Assembly: GCA_030052745.1 (NCBI GenBank)
Contig: JANBVO010000008.1
Location: forward strand, 434,001-498,000
DNA from: Pleurostoma richardsiae
Lineage: Eukaryota; Ascomycota; Sordariomycetes; Calosphaeriales; Pleurostomataceae
Direction: 5' to 3'
DNA length: 64,000 nt
Below, one piece after another: positions 45,586-57,550 of this stretch (position 1 is the first letter of the stretch; each line of letters starts with the position of its first letter). The notes under the pieces are model-generated. The model did not search any database and had not been told where the DNA came from. It saw nothing but the letters and a program-made list of their open reading frames with translations. Position numbers and translations under genes: made by a program.

Positions 45586-47146
45586 TCATTCCACTGACGC
45601 AGCTCTCGCCTCTTTTTCCGGGATTCCAGCCTCAGCCAGGGCCCAGCTCATAAGCGGCGCATATTCCCCCTGGGCGACCTCTTGCCACACCGCTCGGACA
45701 GTCCAGTCCGTCCAGCCTTGCGTCCACCAGACATGCGGAGTCTCTTTGAGAGTGATTGTCCAGTGGGCTAGGAGGATCAATGCCAATGGATCTCTCGCTC
45801 TAATGAGGCCCACGAAGGCCGGCGTGACCATTCCGTGCCACATGATGACGACGTTGTAGCTCCCGCGTGCTGCCGCGACTCGACGCAACGCTACCCGAAG
45901 CTTTAGAGCGGCGTCTATTAGAATATCCTTTCTTGGCGTCTTCGGCCCCATCTTCGGCTGATGTTGTCGTGGGGCTGGGGACCAGTGATCGCCACTTCCA
46001 ATGTGCTGGGTTCGCTCCTCGGGAGTGTGCGAGTCGGACTGTCCAGTTGGCGTCGTTTCGAGCCCGGATATAGCGTCTATTATCTTCTTGACCGCATCTT
46101 CTGCCTCCGGCCATGCGGCCTCGTTCTGTGTTATGCGAACAATGTTCTGTCGAATCACCGGAGAGGTATTAGTATCTAGGGCAGGTCGCTTCTGCCACCC
46201 CCAGCCCATACGAAAGAGGGCCACCGCTCCCTGGAAGAGGGATATGATTTGCGCAAGAGCCTTGATAGGATCATCTTCTGTCATCTCTCCAGTACCATGC
46301 CGCCGTGAAATGATAGGCAATGCAAAAGCGCAAGTGACGAGCAGACTCGATGCTGTCAGTGCCGGCTCACACGTCGTCGGCGTGATGGAGCCCAGGATAG
46401 GCCGGAAATGCGCCAGTGCCGAGGCCTTGTGTGAAAGTGCCGTCACGAGATAGGGGCTTGGTGACGTAGATGAGAAGGGATGTCCGTGAACGCGCACGGG
46501 GAGTGCTGCGGTTGGGTGCGAGATTGACGCAAGGTGAAGGGCTGACAGCGTTAGGAGGGAGTGGTGGACATAGGGGCTGCTGAATACGTGACGGTTGATG
46601 GCAGCGTGGAACACTGGCAAGATATCAGGCTGGTGAGTCCTGTCGTCAAAAAGAGAAGCCAGTTTTGTCGTGTAGTGATGCAACAGATAGTGCGTGACTG
46701 GTTCGATGTTCGGAGTGAAGACCGCTCGTGGTACCGACACGAGGGTCTGACCAGAGGAATACGCAGGGTGTTCGTGGTCTTGGGAAGACGCGGACGGAAC
46801 TGAGGAGAAGGGCTGCTGCCGTGACACGCTGGACTCATCAGGGCGGAGATGTGGACTTCCTGGCGGCCGGTTCCGCGATGCAGTAGAGGGAGCGTACCGC
46901 TGAAAGGGATCATATGAAGACATCAGGTGTCGATAGGTGCAGTCCTGGCCTTTCTTGGAACAACGGCCGCAAGATGGCTGTGTTTGATCGCACTGGGATG
47001 TCTCAAAGTCAATATAGTACTCCCTCACTCAACCCGGCAGAGTGTCACTGTAGCACTGAGTGCCGGTGTTGACCTGCCTTAACCCTCCTGGCTTTGCATT
47101 GGAGGCAGCCATGATGTGAGTTTGTATGAGACCTCCTCGAGGGCAT
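45586..47146 (-). CDS. Zn2Cys6 transcription factor (Upc2-like layout) with a GC-AG intron
   Basis: Exons 47146-47078 and 46992-45586 encode 491 residues. Spliced, the zinc cluster reads CLQCKARRVKC, then DQTQPSCGRCSKKGQDC (residues 14-40). This is the exact C-x2-C-x6-C-x6-C-x2-C-x6-C pattern. The donor needed is GC (AAG/GCAGGT); the acceptor is CCCAG/TGC and the intron is 85 nt. Using the nearest GT instead would lose two residues of the cluster. The N-terminus RRSHTNSHHGCLQCK resembles the Upc2-type group. The middle and C-terminus (NIEPVTHYLLHHYTTKLASLFD onward) look like the Fungal_trans_2-type regulatory domain. The product is a nuclear, DNA-binding regulator with unknown targets. It may control the adjacent esterase, which is on the same strand 1.2 kb downstream, but this is inference. 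Confidence 0.88.
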
Positions 47147-50100
47147 GTCTGCGGAGACGAAGTCTCGTTACTCAGTTCCAGAGGACGAGAGAGTTCTTAT
47201 TCTGTCCAGGTCCTGGCTGCCGTGAAGACGGCTTATCCCGTCCGTCGATCTTGCAGATAGATACATGTGCTGGGTCAAGCTGTTAGTAGGCGGCTCCCAG
47301 TTGGAAAGAATAGAAGCAGAGCGCAACTCTGCGCGGAACACGTATGAGGGCTCTTAATCGCCGTCGTATGCAGCACCTTCAACTTGAAGGTGCAGCGTTC
47401 ATCGCGGACTTGTAAATACCAGCACCTGTCCGAAACTACAAGATCGTTTGAACCATGTTATTGCAGACATCTATTTGCAGACTCATTCAGACGCTCCAAA
47501 ATGGGTCGTCTCACGGCATCATATCACTGCTGCCCTGGAGTCTAGAACAGCAACGTCCGGATCATTTGGGAGCAGAAGACAACATCCCAGACGTGTCCCG
47601 ATAGCACTCATTGGAGATGTGTCTCGCGGAGAGACATACAGTCGCAACTTCGAGCACAAAGACGACGACGAGAGCTTGAAACAGGAGATGAGGCACGTAC
47701 CGCGCTGCTGCACCCCCGGCCCTAGAACTCAGGACGATGAGATTCAGGGACGAGGCGGAAAGACGAACAGCCGGCGTACACTCCGTGCCCGCTCAGCTGT
47801 GCCGTGAGGTATCAAATAGGGCAATCGTCCCGCAGGCAAGTGCCGGCAGGGTTGTAGAACGGTTGCAGGTGTGCGTGGAGGGAGACGCAGCAAACCTGCA
47901 CCTCCACCGGTCAAGGATGCCCTGCCGCCGCCGTAGTATCGAAAAAAGGAAGATGTACGCTCGCACAACGCCGGGATGCGATGTCGACGTCGTATAGCTG
48001 ATGTGGCCGGGACGCTGTTAACACACTATTGGCGGCACGGAGATTTGTGGTGCAAAAGTAGAGGTGTGGGAAGCCGGGGGGCAAGCGAGTGGGCCGGGCG
48101 GCCACGGAGCACGGAGCAAACTGCCGCGACCGACTCGACTGGCATTCATCACCACCACGATGCACGTGCACGCAGGCAAGGGAGCAGGGAACACGCACTC
48201 GTCGGTGCTAACTAACCACCAATGCAATCCTATGAATCGAGGCACAGCAGCACACAGCCGATACCGTGTCTCCGGGTCTTCTCGCCCTTGGAGGAACAGG
48301 GACTAACCCGACGAGTCATCTGGGAGCCATGAGACGAGGAGTACGCACGCATCTGTCTGACGGATCTGGAACCCAAGCTGGCCAACCTGAGACGGCCGAT
48401 CGACAAGGGGAAGCCTTCCCGTCTCCTTCTAGAAGAATGGGCATCAGGCTTGCTAACTTAGGATTACAATCTTCCCCGGGAAACGAGGGGCCTCGGTTTC
48501 GAATCCATTTTTGGGATCGAGTGGCTCGTGTCGGCGAGATCCAACAATGCAGTCAGTCCGAGAACGAATTGGCAGGGAACCCCCTTGAAAGGACAGATTA
48601 AGGCCGAGGCAGGGTCGAGGGACGTTGTGACGAGTTTGAGATTAACAAGCAGCCAGGATGGAAATAGAGATGAGCCGGATCAGCACATGGACAAAAAAAA
48701 GGAGTGCAGCACTGCAGGCGGTGGACGAGACATCAATTCCCAGGGACGCAAGGTACGTACGCAGTACGCCAGGCGATAGCAGCTTGCCTACCTCCATAGA
48801 AACATCGAGGTGCGATACTGCAGTGCAACAACCTCTTCATCTTGAGCCATGGCCCAACGTCCCAACAACCGTTTGTCGACGACGCTGCATATCTTGGATA
48901 GGTTCCGGCAAAGATTTGCGGCTGGCGTTGACGGGCCGTTAAGCCCGCTGCAGATAATCTATCTCACCGCATCTGATTCGCCCGTCTCCGAGCGAGATGC
49001 CGGGATGTCCATTCACTCACCGGAATGCCAGGACCGGGGACGGTAAGAGAAAGGTGCAGGAGAGCGTACCCGTCCGCGTCTGTGTTTCGAGTTCTCAGCA
49101 GATGCCGTGGTGCATTCCCGAGGGCATGAAGGAAAAGCCACATGGCTCGATCCTTAACCACCTCACTATACCTTCTCTCCAATCCCACGGGGACCGACGA
49201 CCATGTGGGTTTATTGATCCGATGTGCAACGCGAGGCCTCGCCCATTGTGTCAAGTTCGCCCGTGTCTCAACTGGGTCCCTCGATGACATGACTTTGTCC
49301 TCTGTCGATGTGATTGACCAGTCGGATAAATGGAAGTTGCCTAAAACGAAGCGAGATGTGCCTTGGGGGCCCTGGAGGTGTTCCCCGATCCGTCTTAGAC
49401 GCGATGCGGGGGAGAAGAGATACGAAAGAGTGCGAGTGTCCCCAACACTGACTGAACAGGTCGGATAACATGCAATAACACAGGCATTTATTCCCGATGG
49501 GCGATGAATGACACCCATTGGTGCATGCAGTGGAAGAAGAATAGAAGAACAGAACCGACTGGAGGGACGGGAACTGCACCGGATCCTTCATCTTGGCGTC
49601 GCGTGGCAGCCACGGAGTCGTCACCCACGAGACGAGACGCTCCTCCAAGGTCTGCCCCTGTGCAGAGAAGCACATCCTACCTGCCTGTCTAATGACTCTG
49701 CTCAAGTCATCCCAACCCTTCTCATCCCTTTTCATTGGTGGGAAGTCTTGGTTTGTGCAACGTCGCCAAAGCAAGACCCTTCCTTCAGCCGCTGTTCCTT
49801 CATCGAACGCAGCACGGCAGCTGCTGGCGTTCTCGAGCCCGTCCATCTGTCAAGCCGATCCTGCGGCGCGGTGCACCAACACAGGCTGCAAGCGTTGTGC
49901 TGTTACTGCAGCGAGATGGAGGGCAGATGCACCCATCAATATATTTAGAGACAGGCAGATAGACAGAACGACGGGGGTGAGGGTTCTATTTAGAGACGAG
50001 CTCTTGGCCGGTGAGAGCCAATGCTCGCTCGGCGGTCTTGCAACCGCCGAGAATAAGTTCTCGCATGAGATCTAATCTCGCAGATGAATCTGTCGACTAC

Positions 50101-51113
50101 TGTAGTCTCCAGGCCGTTGATAGAGTCATCTCTCATCGCGTCCCCATTAAACAAGTGTCGTGTTCGGGCCGTTGAAGAGTTTTCGGCTCGAGACAAATAA
50201 CACCACCAACGCCTCGCAGACGTGAGGATCCCGTGGTAAGAAACTGCGAAAATAGAAGAGCGATTTCAAACTGCAGCGCTTGAGCCGTAATCCCTCGATT
50301 AGTCGGTCCTGATACTTCAACCTCGTTAATTGCAACCACGGCAATGACGCCCGCGTACTCGGACGTCCGCGGAGGACAGGCTGTAGGCCCGGATTTACGC
50401 CAAGTTGCTTGTCCCTCTTCGCCGGTCCTGCCAGCGAGCCGAGGCCTGAGCCGCCAAACTCCACTGTTTTCTGCTGAGCAAGCAGCTTCCCTTTCGCCGG
50501 CGTCGTCGGATCTGACGCTAGCTTTGCCTACGAGGCTGATCCAAGCGGTGCCTGTGACCTCGTTAGCGACGGCTCCAGAGAGACATTAGTAGCCCACAGG
50601 GGCCGCAGCTGCCCCCCAGGAAGCACGGCCTAGCGCGGTTCGCGATGAGGGGACGTCCCCCAAAGGCCAAGAAGGGTCGAGGGGGAAAGCTTTGAGGAGC
50701 AAGAGGAGCTTGGCCAAAGTGGGTAACAAACTTGCCGCCGAGGCTCACAGTCACAGGGCCCCCCGTGTCCCGAGTTCTTGAGTGTGGGGTTGAAGATCAG
50801 CGCGGCGAAGGATCAACAAAGGCGGCCTTTAGGCTCTGCTCCTCGATTGCCGTCGATGCCCTTTGATGGACGCCGGCATGATGTCAAACAGGCATCGCTT
50901 CTGCAGCTCGTGACCACGGCAGGTCGGGGCTTGCCCCGGATCCGTGTAGCTGTCAGAGTAGTGCAAATCTCTAGTATGCCACCGCTCTGGGATCGGGCGA
51001 AGCATGCCTGACTGACTGACGGGTTTCCCTCGACCCGGAATCGCGATCGATCGGTGATGCCTTACTAGCTGTCTTGGAAAACAAAGCACGAGCGAGCGGA
51101 GCGCTGACCCTCA

Positions 51114-51503
51114 TCAGACCACTTCATCAGCAGTAAAATTGGCGCGGAAGACCCGGGCTTGGTCTTCTTGGCCCCAGTCACGGCGATGAGGAATGCTGGC
51201 CTTCTCCGCAGCCCTTCCCCAGGTTCTGAGCATCTGCCCAGCAGCCAAGGCGCCCCCGCCAAGTAAAATGGCACCAACCACCAGCCAGGCCCAGGGTGAA
51301 TGGACGACGGCGGCTGCGGGGAAAGGGACAAAAGAAAGGATGAAGGTGACGCCAGGTGCGCCCGGCGTGACCAGTTGCCATGTGGTTCTGAACGCCTCCT
51401 GTTCTGCCTCGACGTCCAATCGCGAGGCTTCGCAACGTCTGCCCTCTTGGCTGGCAGGCTGGATGATGGGATAAGGGCTTACCAAGAAGGAGTGAAAGGT
51501 CAC
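51114..51503 (-). CDS. Possible small membrane protein (weak candidate)
   Basis: A 129-codon frame contains two adjacent hydrophobic segments, GVTFILSFVPFPAAAVVH and WAWLVVGAILLGGGALAAG, followed by a charged tail. A GTAAGC donor and several AG acceptors near 51,440-51,480 could join the hydrophobic part to the overlapping frame beginning at 51,546 (MPGCSCRCISF). I do not recognise a family, and high-GC sequence often gives hydrophobic frames by chance. It is listed only because it is the best coding candidate in the 7-kb gap. Confidence 0.2.
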   Translation of the reverse strand: MTFHSFLVSPYPIIQPASQEGRRCEASRLDVEAEQEAFRTTWQLVTPGAPGVTFILSFVPFPAAAVVHSPWAWLVVGAILLGGGALAAGQMLRTWGRAAEKASIPHRRDWGQEDQARVFRANFTADEVV

Positions 51504-53875
51504 ACGGGCTCGGGAAGGAAATGCATCGACAACTGCAGCCCGGCATCTCTCGCGCTTAGCTCGCTCGACTGCCGATGATCATCTCTCACGAGTTACTGCT
51601 TCGAGCGTCGAAAGTCTCCCTCACCGTACGCGCAGACGGAGACTGACCCGCCACCGAGGAGACGGTTCTGGTAGCACCGAGCGTGCACCCGTAACCATGT
51701 CTCCGTCACCGAGTTGCACGTGTAATTCATCCAATATTGAAGGGACCAGGGACATCAGACACGGGCAGCATTCGGGGAACAGTTACCTAGAGCCCGCGGC
51801 CCGGCTAACATGGAAGAAGCGAAACGATATATTGCTTCCTCCCAATAAGGACGCCAGCTTTCTCTTATTCGATGCACTCGACGAATATGCACATGCAATG
51901 CACGTACTCGCCAGCTCGGCCAGTGTTATCTATGAGACTATAATGGGTTCATCTGTACTTTTATTGTTCATGACGGACGGCAAGCGCTTCACGACGGCCT
52001 TCTCGGCGAAGTATCGCGAAGGTACCCCTGCAGGGTTCGAGGGGGACACTCCAAAGAGCTCCATCTTACTGGGGGATGGTGAGTCGTCGCCGACCTAGCA
52101 AGGATCGGCGGGAGCTCCTGTCGATATCAGTTGGCATCCATGTACTGTATCTTTACCGTAGCTTCTTCCATTTGCTGCTTCGACATGGCGATGCCGAGGA
52201 TGTCAAGTCTGGGCATCAAGCCTACATGCTAAGCCAAGCTTCCTTTCCGCAGGGCCGTCGAGACGCCAGGCGTCAGCCACATCATCTGAGGGAGACGCAA
52301 GCTCGCTACGGGACAGGAATCTCCAAACCTTGACGGGGAAAGCTAAAAGGGGCGCCAGAAACGAAGGGGAAACAGGACCCGGGAGCCCCAGAAAGGCACG
52401 GGGGGTACAGCAGCGCTACAAGGGGCAGGCCTCCTTCTCCACACCACCACCCCCCTTTTCCCCTTGTTCGATGCGACCCCAGCTTTTTTTTGTCCTTTCC
52501 CCAAAGAATTGAGGACGGAATGGAGGTGAGAGGGCCGAAGGACGCGGAATTGCAGTGGGAGCGCCCTCTTTCCGGTTGGAGAAGCTCGCACCTCGATGGG
52601 TTAGCGACAGAACTGATGCAGCGCGCCATCGTGCCATTGTGATTTGCGGGCGTCAAGCCAACCGTTCGTCCGGGAGGACTCGATGCGGACTAGACTGCAC
52701 TCGGCTCATTTCTGGCGCCCATATTTTGCAGCTGTCACTTCTGGCAACGATTCCCCATCTGCACAATCCGGCCTAAGAATACCTCATGATGTTATTAGCA
52801 TTTTGATGGATTTTGACGGCGATACCGGACACGTTCTCCTTAGATCTCTAAATGTCATAACTACCTTAAGTCTCTGCTAAACATGACTGAGTTTTCACAA
52901 TATTTAGAGCGTCGAGAAGCAATTGGGACTCGGGGTTTCTATCCATCCCGATATTTCCTCCGTGCCAGGGTTTTCCTTTCTGGGCTAGCGCATTCTTGTT
53001 TTTTTGTTGGATTTTGTTTATTGAATTACTCCGCAGTCTGATCTCACCCTCACCCATTTTGCCATGGCTTTTCGTGGTTGCCTCTGCGACCCCAGACCAC
53101 CTGCCTGCCTGCCTGCATTTGTCAATCGGCGAATTGGTTATTGTTAAAGACACAGGGAGTGGAACAAGAAGCTTTAGAATCTTTTTTTTTTTCAGGCAAG
53201 GCGGACAGTCGCAGCAGCAGCAGCGCAGCAATTGGAGAAAAGTAGTTACTCTATCGGTAAGCAGGCAAGAAAATCAGAGGACACAGAGCATCCAGAGCAT
53301 CCAGACTCCCCTTCGTCCACGCCGAGTCTCCAGATGCCCCAGATGGTCACTCCACCGCGCCCACCGGCTTGGCCTGGCGCGATCCGGAGCTACGGAGTAG
53401 AGTAGGTAGAGTCAAAGGCGCCCGCCCGCCTCTGAGCCACGGCGCCAGGAGGTACTTGTTATGTAAGGTGCTAGCGCCGTACCGCTTAGCTGCGCAACAC
53501 CGCATTGTTGAATGCGCCGCTAGCGAGAAACTGCTGCTGTTGCTGACATGCGGAGAAAATTGCGAGGCTGCTGGTTGGGTGACCGCGCACCTACTCCGCC
53601 CTGACGTGGTCGAATAGCACCGAGATGATGTATTTCCCACGTACCGGCCTGGGCCAAAGTATCGCCCATGTACCTCGCTCGCTCGCTCTTTTTGCCCTCT
53701 CGATCTCGCCCACAACACACACGCACAACACCCCAAGCAGCGCTCGGCGCGCACACATCCGGGGTCTCTGGGTCTCCCTTCTCCCCGTTCCATCCTTGCC
53801 CGATGAGGGTAGGTAGCATTGCTTGCTAGGATGTTGTGAGAGAGCTAGCAGGGGTGGAGGGGAGTGGGAAAAGGT

Positions 53876-54190
53876 ACCTCTCTCTCAGTCTCTCTCTTTC
53901 TTGCATGCACTCGCTGCTCGCTGCTCTCCTCTCCTCCTCCTCCTCCACCACCACCAAAAAAGGCTCTCTCTGCCTCTGGTTAATGCAAATTATATATTCT
54001 ATTTCCTGCCGTCCGCCCTCCTTTCTTCCATCCATCCATCCTCCCCCCCAATCCACTGACTGCGCATTGATCGTCACCCTTCCCACCTATATCAACCGCT
54101 CTTCCTCCCCTCCCTCCCCACACCAGCTTCTAGTTCCTCCCCTCTCTTCTCTTTCTTCCCCAGCTTTCCCTCAGCTAGAGTGCCGGGTTT
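53876..54190. promoter_or_regulatory. Pyrimidine-rich leader/promoter of the GPR1/FUN34 gene
   Basis: This is a long CT-rich tract (TCTCTCAGTCTCTCTC and CTCCTCCTCC runs) with a TATATATTC element at about 53,991. It lies 100-420 bp before the ATG of the transporter. Such tracts are typical of highly expressed fungal promoters and 5' UTRs. Confidence 0.35.
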
Positions 54191-54295
54191 TCCCAAAGAA
54201 AGCAAGCGTTTCCGTCTTCCGGGCAGTCGACCATAATATCGATATCACCTACCTCGGGGACAAACATACACCTAATCGTGTATAATAATCCGTGA

Positions 54296-55452
54296 ATGGG
54301 ATCTGCAGAAGACACAATGGCCAGCACCGAAGGAGCAACGCACGTCGAGAAGGAGGCGCCCCAGGCAACGGGCGCTGCCCCGGTCAACGGCGCCCAGCCC
54401 GTGCAGAGGGGATATGGCGAGTACGGCGGCAACCCGTACGCGCGAATCCACACCGGCGACGAGCCGCGCCTGCCCGCCTTCGGTGGTGAATTCCAGCCCG
54501 GTCTGTACCGCGCCATCGAGGGCCGCAAGTTCGCCAATCCCGCGCCTCTCGGCCTCAGCGCCTTCGCCCTGACCACCTTCGTCCTTTCCGCCGTCAATCT
54601 CCAGGCTCGAGGAGTCAAGACCGCCAACATTGCAGTTCCTCTGGCCTTTGGCTATGGTGGTGTTGTCCAGTTGCTCGCCGGCATGTGGTAAGTTTTGTCG
54701 CCGCCTAGCCCTCCCAGAGGCACTCGCGTGGCGACCTGAGCTCACATAAACTCTGCGCTCAGGGAAATGGCTGTGGGCAATACCTTTGGTGCCACTGCTC
54801 TGTCCTCATACGGTGGCTTCTGGATCTCGTACGCTCTCATCCTCACCCCGAGCTTGGGCGTAGCCGCTGCGTTCGAGAGCTCAGGTGATTCGTTGAACTC
54901 GGCGCTTGGCTTCTTCCTGACGGGCTGGTTCGTCTTCACCTTCATCCTGTTGCTGTGCACGCTCCGGTCGACCGTCATGTTCTTCATGCTCTTCTTCACG
55001 CTCGACCTGGCCTTCCTCATGCTCGCCTGCGGCGAGTACGCCACCAACAACGGCGCCCTCAAGTCCGCCGAGAAGCTGACCAAGGCCGGTGGTGGTTTTG
55101 GCATGCTGGCCGCCTTCCTCGCGTGGTATAACGCCTTTGCCGGTATTGCAGACACCAGGTGAGCACCTACCTCTACCGTGAATTTTCCTTTCGAGCTTCG
55201 TCGCAGTATTCGCGACCGGGTTCTGTCCTGTCTCCTGCTCCGAGATCTCGTCTCATGACGACTCACCTCAAGCCAAAAAAAAATCCAATCCCTTTCTTCC
55301 TGCCTGCAACTCGACCGAGCGCGCAGCCAATTTCGCTAACTTGTGCACCTAACAGCAACTCCTTCTTCCTCATCCCCGTCTTCCACTTCCCCTGGTCGGA
55401 GAAGGGACGGGAGGCTCGTGCCGCGGCCAAGACTGAGCGCGAGACCGCTTAG
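54296..55452 (+). CDS. GPR1/FUN34/YaaH-family (acetate-type) membrane transporter
   Basis: Exons 54296-54687, 54763-55158 and 55356-55452 encode 294 residues. The family signature NPAPLGL lies just before the first of six membrane helices (FALTTFVLSAVNL). Later helices include LAFGYGGVVQLLAGMWEM, completed across intron 1, then FWISYALIL, FFLTGWFVFTFILLLC and FFTLDLAFLMLACG. The cytosolic C-terminus is SNSFFLIPVFHFPW plus a charged tail. Yeast Ady2/Ato1 and Aspergillus AcpA import acetate with protons or export ammonium at the plasma membrane; a similar role is expected. The intron before the last exon is 197 nt, long for this window. A second in-frame ATG at 54,317 (MASTEG) is an alternative start. 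Acetate carriers are usually induced through FacB and repressed by CreA, but I did not verify sites. Confidence 0.93.
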
Positions 55453-56560
55453 ACTTGTTCCCCCTAGCCGGGAGAAACGAGCTGTGTATTTCGTGCATTT
55501 TTGGGTGGAACACCGTCCGGCGATCTTGGCGATAGAAATCTCTATCGGTATATATGGGCCGGACGAAACGGGCGGCCGTGGGACAAGACGGCTTTCCCCT
55601 GGTGCGTTTGGATGTGCTGCCGCTTGCCGCCTCGAGACGACAACAAATGATACCTTGGCCGCGGGTTTCGGGTGCGTGCTGCTTTTTCAGGATAAGACGG
55701 GTCACGACAACCCGCTGAAGGATAAAAATGGCTTCTCTCTCACATGCCCCATTCATATACCTCGAGAGGGAACGGGCGCTGCGTTTCAAGGCCTCGGGTT
55801 TGGTTTTTGGTTTCCGAAATGGGAGAGGTGCTTGGGTGGCTTTGGGGGTGTGCAGTGCCTTGCCTTTATTAGGGGCACAGCGCAGGTAGCCCGTACCCGA
55901 ACATTGCCGAACACCGCCCCAGCAACTCAGGACTATTACCACCCTGGACGAGAGCTATTACCTACGATTTATTAATGATACCTTGCTCATGATACATATT
56001 TACCACCGTTTGTATGTATCTGACAAAGAAACACTCTTCTCGTCATGGCTGTCTGTTGTGACTTTGTCCCCCTGGTCTAGCTTCTCTGGCCGCTGAGGCT
56101 ATATCGGGCACTTCTAAGTCTCCCTCTCCGCGAAAGTATGTGAGTTTGCTCGTCTGCCAAGCCGCCAAGAGAACCTCGAGCGCATGGCAATGAAGGATGG
56201 ACCACAGGAAAGGATCCTAAAGGACGATCTTGGCGGCTCAAAGACTCGAGAGCAAGAGACACCTTTGTCCCTTCCGTTCTACCGGACGATGTCAGAGTTC
56301 GTCCAGCAAGTCAAAGCACGCAATATTGCTGCCCAAGTATATCTCTCTATATCCTTCTACCCCTGCCCTCCCTTCATGTCTGGAGGATTCAATCTCAGCC
56401 CTGGTCCGCAATATCGTGCCGCTCCTGAAGACTCCCAGCAGCCCAACCCGCCATACGGTCTCGAAACGAGAAGGCCCTCCTTGCCGCGAACGACACCTTT
56501 CCCGCCTGTAGACCGACTTCTGTCTCGCACCGGCGACGCTTTCCCCAGAAGACAAGGGCC

Positions 56561-56592
56561 TGCCCGCTACGGCTGCCCGCTACGGCTGCCCG
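56561..56592. repeat. 13-bp direct tandem repeat
   Basis: TGCCCGCTACGGC occurs twice in tandem, followed by a partial third copy (TGCCCG). It is non-coding as far as can be judged. Confidence 0.7.
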
Positions 56593-57522
56593 TTTCATAC
56601 GATGTCTTGTCACCCCGTTTCCCCCACGCTCCTAGTCAGCCTCCCCTAAACGTCGTCAACGAGGAGCACAGTTCGTTATGGCATGGAAGTAGTCCAAGGG
56701 GACGCACACGGGTTATGGAGTGAAAGCCAGTTACCATACCGCCGGGAGCCTGGCCACTGCTGAAACCAGTGGAGAGCAACAAGTGGCCAGAAGGACGCCC
56801 GGCGCCTCCCCCTGACGAGGGCGACGGTGCAAACTTCGCTACCTTGTCTTCCCCTACGACGGACCACGAACCTTCAACTCAATCTCGTTTCTTCATCTCC
56901 GTCTCCTGCCTTACCTGCTTTATTTACAGGATTTCCGCAGGATGCCCGTCTGGACTGCACATTCTCGAGATGCGCTGCGACTGAGTGTTGCTCCTGACGT
57001 CGCAAGGCGCTTGGACGAGACCAGACTGCTCCCCCGGCGACATGTCTATTTCGATACCAGACATCGGCTTCCACAGAGATCAAGTCGTTAAATCATGCGC
57101 CGGCTCCCGTGCCGATGGGTTTACGCTACGGACCACAATACCTCATCCCGCGAGGACAATCAGGCCAGATCTCCAACTGTCAAGCAAAAGCATCCCATGT
57201 CCCATCGTCCCAATCTGGCACCCGAGCAGCAGGCGAGATCAGGCCAAGGGAAACATCCCGCACCTGCCTAGGTGCATGCCGCGAGCGGTACCCTCTACGC
57301 ATAGCTGCATACGCTTGCGCGCCTTTGCATACCTCTTGCGTATCTACGTATCTTGTGGCCGCAGTCCCTCCGCAGAGGCCAGACACGAGAAGTCGACAAG
57401 TCCTGGGCAAGTACCTCCGCCGGCCGGCCCTTCTCACGCTTCGGCTCCGCCCAGTCACCCGTTGTGCGCGTAGGGCTGGCGGGCTCAGCTCGCGAGGAAC
57501 AGGAGATTCGCGGCGTGGCGAG

Positions 57523-57550
57523 CTTTTTTTTTTTTTTCTCTCTCTCTCCG
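57523..57550. repeat. Poly-T/CT microsatellite
   Basis: A run of about 15 T is followed directly by a (CT)n run. It lies about 0.9 kb upstream of the fumarate reductase gene. Confidence 0.7.

Larger units (their letters stand above)
47147..54295. other. 7.1-kb region without a supportable gene
   Basis: Six-frame reading finds only short frames (mostly under 110 codons, one of 192 at 49,268-49,846 minus) without domains, consistent codon bias or plausible exon chains. Base composition is moderate rather than strongly AT-rich, so a RIP-degraded repeat is not obvious. No terminal inverted repeats, LTR-like ends or polymerase/transposase motifs were recognised. One candidate membrane-protein frame near 51.1-51.5 kb is listed separately. 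Part of the right end should be the promoter of the acetate-type transporter. Confidence 0.45.

Noticed and set aside
48485-48510. tRNA B-box-like GGTTTCGAATCC
   Set aside because: No matching A box, acceptor stem or anticodon arm could be folded upstream.
49268-49846. 192-codon minus frame in the 7-kb gap
   Set aside because: It has mixed composition with many Cys, Ser and Arg residues and no domain. It was considered and not called.
55343-55975. 210-codon frame overlapping the last exon of the acetate-type transporter
   Set aside because: It runs in a different frame through the real last exon (SNSFFLIPVFHFPW) and the 3' flank.
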